Source: an uncultured Ignavibacteria bacterium
Lineage (GTDB): Bacteria > Bacteroidota > Ignavibacteria > Kapaibacteriales > UBA2268
NCBI GenBank assembly: GCA_903911805.1
Contig: CAIWET010000253.1
Coordinates: 1 to 5,104, forward strand
DNA length: 5,104 nt
Direction of reading: 5' to 3'
Below are positions 1 to 5,104 of this stretch, piece by piece. Position 1 is the stretch's first letter; each line of letters begins with the position of its first letter. Made by a program: the position numbers and the translations under genes. The notes under the pieces are model-generated. The model saw nothing but the letters and a program-made list of their open reading frames with translations, had not been told where the DNA came from and did no database searches.

Positions 1-4
1 AAAA

Positions 5-1057
5 ATGAAAAAAATTATAATATTAATTGTCATTTTGGTAGTTTTAGCAGGTATGTTTGCCATAATGATCAATAATAAGAAAAATAACGATACAAAAGCA
101 AAAAGCGTTGAAGTAATGAATGATGTTCCAGTATCAACAACTAAAGTTACTAAAGATAAGGCTCAAAAAGAACTTTCAATTATTGGTGTAACTGCTCCAA
201 ATGCCGAAGTTAATGTAATTGCTGAAGTTACTGGTAAAGTAATGGAAATCAAACCTCAAATTGGTGATATCGTGTTAAAAGGAAGCGTAATTGCAAAAAT
301 TGATGATGAATTAAAAGTTGCTAGTTTTAATTTAGCTGAAGCAAATTACGAAAAAGCTAAAAAAGATATGGAAAGATATGAAGTTTTATATAAAGAAAAA
401 TCTGTAAATGATATTCAGTATGAACAAGTAAAACTTAACGTAAAAGTTACTGAAAGCCAATATATAATTGCTAAAAAACAATTAACTGATTGCAAAATAA
501 TTGCTCCAATCACTGGTATGGTTATAGCTAGACCTGCTGAAATTGGTACTGTTTTAACCCAACAGAACCAAAATATCGTTAGTTTAATTGAAGTTGGAAC
601 AATGAAAGTTAAAATTAATGTTCCTGAAAAAGATGTTTTCTTAATGAAGGTTGGCGACGAAGTAGAAGTTAAAACTGATATGAATCAAGAATCATATAAA
701 GGAAGAATTAAAGCTATTGTTGCCAAAGGTGACGAAGCTCATACTTATCCAGTTGAAATTGCTATTCAAAATAAAGGTTCACAACAATTGAAATCTGGTA
801 TGTTTGTTAGAGTTAATTTCTCAAAAATCATTAAAAATGAAGTATTGTTGATTCCTAGAGCTTCATTAGTTGGTAGCGTAAAAGATGCTAAAGTTTATTT
901 AGTTGAAGGTGAAAGTGTAAAACTAGTTCCTGTTATTGTTGGAAGTGAAATTGGAACAAATCTCGAAATAGTTAGTGGCTTAAGCGAAGGTCAAAATATA
1001 GTAATTAATGGTCAGCTAAATTTAGTTGATGGTTCTAAAATTAAAATAGTGAAGTAA
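5..1057 (+). CDS. RND efflux pump periplasmic adaptor subunit (HlyD/AcrA-type membrane fusion protein)
   Basis: This 350-residue protein is the periplasmic adaptor that would link the inner-membrane RND transporter encoded next to an outer-membrane channel. Residues 4-22 are a continuous hydrophobic stretch after MKK, an N-terminal anchor or signal; there is no lipobox cysteine, so it is not a lipoprotein (the only Cys is 163). The adaptor domains follow in the usual order: first half of the lipoyl-like domain (about 71-100, with EVTGKV and GDIV), an alpha-helical coiled-coil hairpin (about 102-162), the second lipoyl half (about 164-197, with IIAPITGMV), a beta-barrel domain (about 200-275, ending in LKSGMFVRV) and a membrane-proximal domain (about 280-350, with LLIPRASL and GLSEGQNIVINGQ). 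The length is normal for the family. The start codon lies four bases from the window edge, so its ribosome site and promoter cannot be seen, but the hydrophobic N-terminus fits this start. The exported substrate cannot be inferred. Codons are strongly T-ending. Confidence 0.95.
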   Translation: MKKIIILIVILVVLAGMFAIMINNKKNNDTKAKSVEVMNDVPVSTTKVTKDKAQKELSIIGVTAPNAEVNVIAEVTGKVMEIKPQIGDIVLKGSVIAKIDDELKVASFNLAEANYEKAKKDMERYEVLYKEKSVNDIQYEQVKLNVKVTESQYIIAKKQLTDCKIIAPITGMVIARPAEIGTVLTQQNQNIVSLIEVGTMKVKINVPEKDVFLMKVGDEVEVKTDMNQESYKGRIKAIVAKGDEAHTYPVEIAIQNKGSQQLKSGMFVRVNFSKIIKNEVLLIPRASLVGSVKDAKVYLVEGESVKLVPVIVGSEIGTNLEIVSGLSEGQNIVINGQLNLVDGSKIKIVK

Positions 1058-1060
1058 TAC

Positions 1061-1066
1061 AGGAAA
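1061..1066 (+). promoter_or_regulatory. Ribosome binding site of the RND transporter
   Basis: AGGAAA lies in the 13-base gap between the adaptor stop codon and the transporter ATG, about six bases before the ATG. It supports the start at 1071 and translation from a shared mRNA. The gap is too short for an obvious promoter or terminator, so the two genes are most likely cotranscribed. Confidence 0.7.
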
Positions 1067-1070
1067 AAAA

Positions 1071-4000
1071 ATGACAATTACAGAGTTATCTATAAAACGA
1101 CCTACGATGGTTGTAGTTATATTTTCAGTCTTGGCTGTTTTGGGGGTATTTGGTTTCGTTCAATTAAAATACGAATTAATGCCCAAAATGAACATTCCGG
1201 TTATGACTATTACTACAGTTTATCCTGGTGGGTCGCCTTACGAAGTTGAAACATCTGTTTCAAAAGTTATTGAAGATGCCGTTACTGGCATCGATAAAGT
1301 AAAAGACATCAGATCATTTTCATTTGAAGGTAGATCTTTTGTTATATTAGAATTTGAACAATCTGCAAATATTGATAATGCCGCTCAAGATGCACAAAGA
1401 AAAATCAACGAAGTGCAATTGAGATTACCTAAAGACTCAAGACCTCCAATTGTTTCTAAATTAGCTTTTGATGAATTGCCTGTTCTTAAATTATCAGTTA
1501 ATGGTGACTTAAAACCAAAAGAATTTTATCAATTTATTATTGATAGAGTTCAATCCAGATTATCTAAAACATCTGGTGTTGGTATGGTTCAATTAATTGG
1601 TGGTGAACAACGCGAAATCAAAGTTATGATTGATAATGACAAAGTTAAATCTTTTGGCTTATCAATTGGTTTTATTGCTGCTATGGTTAAAAATAGTAAT
1701 ATTGATTTTCCTACTGGTAAAATTTACGAAAATAATTCTCAGTATGTTGTGAGAGTTACCGGTAAAGTTGAATCATTAGATAATCTAAAAGAACTTGTGA
1801 TTAGCAAGAGTAGAAGCGGTGGCGAAATTAAATTAAAAGATATTGCCGAAGTTGTTGATGCAACTAAAGAATTGGCAACTATTAATAGATTAAACGGTTT
1901 TCCTTCAATCGGTATGTCAGTTCAAAAAACTTCTACTGCCAATACAGTAGAAACTGTTGAAAAAGTTAAAGAAGAATTAAAACAATTAGAAATTGATTAT
2001 AAAGATGTAAATCTAAAATTTGATATTGCTCAAGATGGATCATTATACACTATTGCTTCTGCAAATGCTGTTAAAGAAGATCTTGCAATTGCTGTGCTTT
2101 TAGTTGCATTAATTATGTTAGTGTTCTTACATAGTTTCAGAAACTCATTAATCGTTCTTGTTGCTATTCCTGCTTCATTAGTTTCTGCATTCTTCTTAAT
2201 GTATATGTTTAATATTTCATTAAATATGATGACATTACTGGCTATGTCGCTGGTAATTGGTATTCTGGTGGATGACTCCATTGTAGTGCTCGAAAATATT
2301 CACAGACATTTAGAAATGGGCGACGAGCCAAGAGTAGCTGCCCTTCGTGGTAGAAATGAAATTGGTTTTGCTGCACTTTCAATTACTTTAGTGGACGTTG
2401 TAGTATTCGTTCCATTAGCATTAATTACTGGTGTTATCGGTAACTTCCTTAGAGAATATTCACTTGTTGTTGTATTTTCTACAATGATGAGTTTATTCGT
2501 ATCATTTACAATTACTCCAATGTTGGCTTCGAGATTCTCAAGAAAAGAAGAATTAAACGAAAAAAGTATATTCGGTAAATTCGGATTATTTTTCGAAAAC
2601 TTCTTCCATAAATTAACTAATCTTTACACAAGAGTTTTAAAATGGAGTTTAAATAATAGAAAAAAAGTTCTATTCGGAACATTATTATTATTTATCTCAT
2701 CATTTGTAATTGTTGGTTTAGGTTTCGTTTCATTTGAATTTATGCCTGTTGCTGATAGAGGTGAATTATTAATTTCATTGGAAATTGAACCTGGTGCTAA
2801 AATTCAAAGTACTAACCAGGTTATTAAAGCTGTTGAAAAGATAGTTAGTGCATATCCTGAAGTTGTAAAAGTATCAACCTCAGTTGGTATTTCTACTGAA
2901 GGTATGATTGGTCAGGAAATGAACAATGCCGGCGAATTAATGGTTATCTTCAATAATAAAAATGAAAGAAAACTTAGCACTGACGAACTCGCTCAAAATA
3001 TGAAAAAGAAAATTATGGAAATACCTGGCATTAAAGTTAGGGTTGCTCCAATTAGTTTTATGGGCTCTGCAAATAGATCTCCAATCGAAGTTATTGTTAC
3101 TGGTGCCGATTACAAAGACATTATGAAAGGCGCAAGAATTATCGAACAACAACTAAAATCAATCAAAGGTACAACTGACGTTCGCGTTTCCGTAGAAGAT
3201 GGAAAGCCTGAGCTCAAAGTTGATATCGACAGAAACAAACTCGCGTCATTCGGACTAAGCATCGGCGAAATTGGGGCAACTCTTAGAATTGCACTTACCG
3301 GTGACGACGACTCCAAATTCAGAGAAGGAAACAACGAATACAACATCAGAATTATGATTGATGACTTCGACAGAACCAACGTCGAAAACCTTGGTAATCT
3401 CTCATTCATCAACCAAAAAGGACAGCAGGTTCAACTAAAACAATTTGCTAACATCTACCAACAATCTGGACCATCTAAATTAGAAAGAAAAAATAGAATC
3501 TCCAGCGTAAACGTTCTCTCCCAAGTTTTAGGTACTACCTCAGGTAACGTTTCAAACGAATTAAGAACCAGAATGGCAACCACACAACTCCCTCCAGGAG
3601 TTAAATGGGAATTCGGTGGCGAAGTAAAAATGATGATCGAATCATTCATCGCAATGTTAATCGCATTCTTTGCCGGCGTCCTCTTCGTTTATATGATTAT
3701 GGTCGCCCTCTACGACTCCTATCTCTACCCATTCGTAGTGCTATTCTCAATTCCAGTGGCGCTCGTCGGCTCATTCTACCTATTAGCATTAACCGCAAAA
3801 TCAATCTCCATTTTCTCGATTTTAGGTATAATAATGCTCAACGGACTAGTTGCCAAAAACGCGATTTTACTCGTGGACAGAACCAACAATAACCGCCAAG
3901 AACGCGGAATGTCCGTAATCGACGCATTAATCGAAGCCGGAAGAACAAGACTTAGACCAATTATGATGACCACACTAACAATGATTATCGGTATGATGCC

Positions 4001-4172
4001 AATTGCATTCTCAACAGCAGCAGGCGCCGAATCCAAATCAGGACTTGGAATGGTATTAATCGGTGGATTAACATCATCATTACTACTTTCGCTCCTACTA
4101 ATTCCAGTAGTTTACGAAATATTAGAAGGACTAAAAGAAAAATTCAACAGAAAATTCAAGAAAAATAAATAA
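1071..4172 (+). CDS. RND family efflux transporter permease (AcrB/HAE1-type, inner membrane)
   Basis: This 1033-residue protein is a full-length proton-driven RND exporter, working as an inner-membrane trimer with the adaptor encoded just upstream. It shows the duplicated RND layout: TM1 at about 12-31, a large periplasmic loop (32-335), TM2-TM6 at about 336-487, a cytoplasmic linker, TM7 at about 533-552, a second periplasmic loop (553-855) and TM8-TM12 at about 856-1012. The proton-relay residues are present: D401-D402 in LVDDSIVVLEN (TM4), K929 in GLVAKNAILLVD (TM10), and R960 and T967 in RLRPIMMTT (TM11). They match AcrB D407/D408, K940, R971 and T978 with constant offsets of 6 and 11. 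The YPGGSPYEVE motif (51-60) is also typical. All this suggests a multidrug-type (HAE1) rather than heavy-metal exporter, but the substrate is unknown. No TolC-like gene follows; a terminator does. Codon choice is odd: it shifts from T-ending to C-ending along the gene (see findings). Confidence 0.97.
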   Translation: MTITELSIKRPTMVVVIFSVLAVLGVFGFVQLKYELMPKMNIPVMTITTVYPGGSPYEVETSVSKVIEDAVTGIDKVKDIRSFSFEGRSFVILEFEQSANIDNAAQDAQRKINEVQLRLPKDSRPPIVSKLAFDELPVLKLSVNGDLKPKEFYQFIIDRVQSRLSKTSGVGMVQLIGGEQREIKVMIDNDKVKSFGLSIGFIAAMVKNSNIDFPTGKIYENNSQYVVRVTGKVESLDNLKELVISKSRSGGEIKLKDIAEVVDATKELATINRLNGFPSIGMSVQKTSTANTVETVEKVKEELKQLEIDYKDVNLKFDIAQDGSLYTIASANAVKEDLAIAVLLVALIMLVFLHSFRNSLIVLVAIPASLVSAFFLMYMFNISLNMMTLLAMSLVIGILVDDSIVVLENIHRHLEMGDEPRVAALRGRNEIGFAALSITLVDVVVFVPLALITGVIGNFLREYSLVVVFSTMMSLFVSFTITPMLASRFSRKEELNEKSIFGKFGLFFENFFHKLTNLYTRVLKWSLNNRKKVLFGTLLLFISSFVIVGLGFVSFEFMPVADRGELLISLEIEPGAKIQSTNQVIKAVEKIVSAYPEVVKVSTSVGISTEGMIGQEMNNAGELMVIFNNKNERKLSTDELAQNMKKKIMEIPGIKVRVAPISFMGSANRSPIEVIVTGADYKDIMKGARIIEQQLKSIKGTTDVRVSVEDGKPELKVDIDRNKLASFGLSIGEIGATLRIALTGDDDSKFREGNNEYNIRIMIDDFDRTNVENLGNLSFINQKGQQVQLKQFANIYQQSGPSKLERKNRISSVNVLSQVLGTTSGNVSNELRTRMATTQLPPGVKWEFGGEVKMMIESFIAMLIAFFAGVLFVYMIMVALYDSYLYPFVVLFSIPVALVGSFYLLALTAKSISIFSILGIIMLNGLVAKNAILLVDRTNNNRQERGMSVIDALIEAGRTRLRPIMMTTLTMIIGMMPIAFSTAAGAESKSGLGMVLIGGLTSSLLLSLLLIPVVYEILEGLKEKFNRKFKKNK

Positions 4173-4191
4173 ATTATTTTTATGAATTATT

Positions 4192-4229
4192 AAAATCCCG
4201 TCAGATTATTTTTGGCGGGATTTTTTTTT
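4192..4229 (+). terminator. Rho-independent terminator of the efflux operon
   Basis: AAAATCCCG (4192-4200) pairs perfectly with CGGGATTTT (4216-4224). The stem can extend inward by about five more pairs, including two G-T wobbles, leaving a loop of about five bases (4206-4210). A run of nine T follows the A at 4220. It begins 20 bases after the transporter stop codon, so it should end the adaptor-transporter transcript. Confidence 0.93.
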
Positions 4230-4240
4230 AATTTCTAAAT

Positions 4241-4271
4241 GTCATGTCGCACTTGATGCGGCAACTATGAT
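4241..4271. repeat. Small REP-like palindrome (GTCAT...ATGAT type)
   Basis: GTCGCA (4246-4251) and TGCGGC (4257-4262) form a six-pair stem with one G-T wobble around the loop CTTGA; T4245-A4263 adds a seventh pair. Outside this, TCAT (4242-4245) could alternatively pair with ATGA (4267-4270). The form GTCAT + palindrome with CTTGA loop resembles short dispersed intergenic palindromes recalled from many bacterial genomes, where the variant stem often reads TCCGCA/TGCGGA. No T run follows, so it is not a typical terminator. That it is repeated elsewhere in this genome is inference; only one copy is in the window. Confidence 0.5.
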
Positions 4272-4279
4272 TATCTTCT

Positions 4280-4374
4280 AAACACACCCCCTAACCCCCT
4301 ATTGATAGAGGGGGAATTTTTAAGAGAGATTTTCTTTCGCCCCCTCTATTAAGAGGGGGACGGGGGGTGTGTTT
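4280..4374. repeat. 95-base nested inverted repeat (MITE-like or REP-like intergenic element)
   Basis: Two 35-base arms (4280-4314 and 4340-4374) are inverted copies matching at 30 of 35 positions, separated by a 25-base AT-rich spacer. The outer ends are AAACACACCCCC and GGGGGTGTGTTT, a perfect 12-base match. Each arm is also a small hairpin: CCCCCT/AGGGGG in the left arm and CCCCCTCT/AGAGGGGG with an ATTA loop in the right. The C and G runs stand out sharply in this AT-rich DNA. It has no coding capacity and no clear target-site duplication beside its ends. It could be a non-autonomous mobile element, a REP-type repeat, or an RNA-level structure between two transcription units. Similar CCCCTAACCCCC-type repeats are recalled from other bacteria, but no search could be run. 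Confidence 0.7.
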
Positions 4375-4420
4375 TTCAAATAATAAAATTATTCCTTACC
4401 CATTTTTCCTATATTTTTCC

Positions 4421-4428
4421 TAATTTTG
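4421..4428 (+). promoter_or_regulatory. Candidate -7 promoter box of the lipoprotein gene
   Basis: TAATTTTG fits the Bacteroidota -7 consensus TAnnTTTG and lies 29 bases before the lipoprotein ATG, which would give a leader of roughly 22-25 bases containing the ribosome site. No TTG or TTTG is found at the expected -33 position (around 4395-4403). The call therefore rests on one box in AT-rich DNA and on the need for a promoter between the upstream terminator and this gene. Confidence 0.4.
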
Positions 4429-4445
4429 CATAGTATTATTTATTC

Positions 4446-4451
4446 AAGGAG
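4446..4451 (+). promoter_or_regulatory. Ribosome binding site of the lipoprotein gene
   Basis: AAGGAG is a strong Shine-Dalgarno match ending six bases before the ATG at 4458. It fixes the start of the gene in preference to the in-frame ATG four codons downstream (4470). Confidence 0.85.
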
Positions 4452-4457
4452 ATAATT

Positions 4458-4952
4458 ATGAAATTAAAAATGTTCTTTTTATTATTATCAACAATCTTAA
4501 TATTAACAGCCTGCAAAGATAATACAATTCCAATTATCCCAAATATAGATAGTGATTATTTTACTTGTATAATTGAAGGAGAACATTATAAAAATTTTAC
4601 AATTACTATTGATTCAGTACCTCAATTTTGTGCTTATAATTATAAATTAAATTATACTAAATGCCTTTTTAATTTAAGGCAAAAAAATACTGCTAGTATT
4701 GAATTTTATGGCAATTCTTATGGAAAATATCCTATTTCTGAAACTGATTCGAATAAAATTAAAATCAATTTTATTCAGAATAAACAACTTTTAGAAATAA
4801 AATTGGGGCAAATTATTATTAGTAATTATGGAAATGAATCTGAATATATAGAAGGAATATTTTCAGGAACAGGAATTTTAATTGATGATTCATTGAAAGA
4901 AGAATTTGTATCTGTTACAAATGGGAGATTTAAAGTTTTAAGAAATTTCTAA
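4458..4952 (+). CDS. Small secreted lipoprotein of unknown function
   Basis: The 164-residue product begins with a lipoprotein signal peptide: MKLK, a hydrophobic core (5-16) and the lipobox LTAC with the lipidated cysteine at position 19. The mature protein of about 146 residues would be membrane-anchored on the periplasmic or outer face; K at +2 gives no Asp inner-membrane retention signal. The mature part looks beta-rich, with alternating hydrophobic residues. The segment YFTCIIEGEHY (34-44) and the end IEGIFSGTG (131-139) plus VSVTNGRFKV (151-160) resemble the FTC-x-V-x-G opening and the GxFSG ... VTNGxFxV ending of small Bacteroidota lipoproteins of unknown function. That family link is by eye only. 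Three other cysteines (37, 58, 69) could form a disulfide. It has its own ribosome site, a candidate promoter and a terminator, so it is probably monocistronic and unrelated to the pump. Codons are almost all T-ending for Asn, Asp, Tyr and Phe. It ends in tandem stops TAA TAA. Confidence 0.88.
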   Translation: MKLKMFFLLLSTILILTACKDNTIPIIPNIDSDYFTCIIEGEHYKNFTITIDSVPQFCAYNYKLNYTKCLFNLRQKNTASIEFYGNSYGKYPISETDSNKIKINFIQNKQLLEIKLGQIIISNYGNESEYIEGIFSGTGILIDDSLKEEFVSVTNGRFKVLRNF

Positions 4953-4963
4953 TAATTTCTAAT
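4944..4963 (+). repeat. 10-base tandem duplication across the lipoprotein stop codon
   Basis: AATTTCTAAT occurs twice head to tail (4944-4953 and 4954-4963). The first copy includes the last codons and the stop; the duplication supplies a second in-frame TAA directly after the first. It may be a small slippage duplication or chance in AT-rich DNA. Confidence 0.6.
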
Positions 4964-4973
4964 CTTAATCCCC

Positions 4974-5010
4974 AAATGCGAATAATTCCAAAATGTTATT
5001 CGCATTTTTT
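4974..5010 (+). terminator. Rho-independent terminator of the lipoprotein gene
   Basis: AAATGCGAATAA (4974-4985) and TTATTCGCATTT (4996-5007) form a perfect 12-pair stem with a 10-base loop, followed by a T run through 5010. It starts 21 bases after the stop codon, similar to the spacing of the efflux terminator. Confidence 0.9.
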
Positions 5011-5025
5011 ATTATTATCAGATTA

Positions 5026-5058
5026 AAATGTCCAACACTTTTAAAGTGTTGGACATTT
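5026..5058. repeat. Perfect palindrome with 16-base arms
   Basis: AAATGTCCAACACTTT (5026-5041) is followed, after one central T, by its exact reverse complement (5043-5058). As RNA or cruciform it gives a long uninterrupted stem with a minimal loop near TTTAA. There is no clean T run directly after it, and it lies only 15 bases past the previous terminator. It could be a dispersed intergenic palindrome, a back-up or opposite-strand terminator, or a dyad operator for the next gene. Confidence 0.85.
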
Positions 5059-5090
5059 GACAAAAATTCTTTTAGCATTTTTTATTTTTA
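5057..5090 (+). promoter_or_regulatory. Possible promoter for a gene beyond the window
   Basis: The edge of the palindrome reads into TTTGACA, giving a TTG at 5057-5059 (also a perfect TTGACA, 5057-5062). TATTTTTA at 5083-5090 matches the Bacteroidota -7 box TAnnTTTG at all but the last base, with a 23-base gap at the upper end of what is accepted. AT-rich DNA yields such matches by chance, and the gene it would serve is not visible. Confidence 0.2.
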
Positions 5091-5104
5091 TTAAATATTC
5101 TATT

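Noticed and set aside
2030..2281. Reverse-strand open frame of 83 codons inside the transporter gene
   Set aside because: It lies opposite a conserved RND segment (TM2-TM4) and has no ribosome site or recognisable protein; it is a shadow of the real gene.
2937..3412. Two overlapping reverse-strand open frames inside the transporter gene
   Set aside because: Both are antisense to the second periplasmic domain, overlap each other and show no family features.
3455..4036. Further overlapping frames on both strands in the C-ending part of the transporter gene
   Set aside because: The altered codon use removes stop codons in other frames; the encoded peptides look random and the RND frame is intact and conserved.
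4310..4367. Possible G-quadruplex from the G runs of the nested inverted repeat
   Set aside because: Only three separate G runs are present on the + strand, one of them 40 bases away, and pairing with the C runs is more favourable.
4241..4374. CRISPR-like repeat array
   Set aside because: The repeats are inverted and nested, not direct repeats at regular spacing with unique spacers.
4173..4457. Hidden small gene or structured RNA gene in the gap between transporter and lipoprotein
   Set aside because: No start codon with a ribosome site leads to a plausible peptide, and the structure is accounted for by the terminator and two repeat elements; no tRNA-like or riboswitch-like fold was recognised.

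Overview
The window is AT-rich (roughly one third G+C by eye) and all three genes lie on the + strand. Lipoprotein style, a possible TAnnTTTG-type -7 promoter box, and short dispersed-looking palindromes between genes suggest a Bacteroidota/Ignavibacteria-type (FCB group) Gram-negative bacterium. The clear Shine-Dalgarno sequences before two genes are less typical of core Bacteroidia, so a side lineage of that group is plausible. This placement is inference; no marker gene is present.

Positions 5-4172 hold an efflux pair: a periplasmic adaptor of the HlyD/AcrA (membrane fusion protein) type, then 13 bases later a full-length RND inner-membrane transporter of the AcrB/HAE1 type with its proton-relay residues intact. 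They should form a tripartite pump with a TolC-like outer-membrane channel that is not in the window and may lie upstream. A strong intrinsic terminator at 4192-4229 closes the operon.

Positions 4173-4457 (285 bases) contain no gene. They hold that terminator, a small GTCAT-type palindrome (4241-4271), a 95-base nested inverted repeat rich in C and G runs (4280-4374), and a short AT-rich leader with a candidate promoter. Positions 4458-4952 encode a small lipoprotein of unknown function, transcribed as its own unit and ended by a second perfect-stem terminator (4974-5010). The last ~100 bases carry a perfect 16-bp-arm palindrome (5026-5058) and possibly a promoter for a gene beyond the window; no gene is visible there.

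The genes are of ordinary families and I do not see an undescribed multi-gene system. The most unusual signal is inside the transporter gene: synonymous codon choice changes progressively from T-ending to C-ending along its length (about 20% to 81% C for Asn/Asp/Phe/Tyr), while the flanking genes stay T-ending. The stacked intergenic palindromes are the second point of interest.
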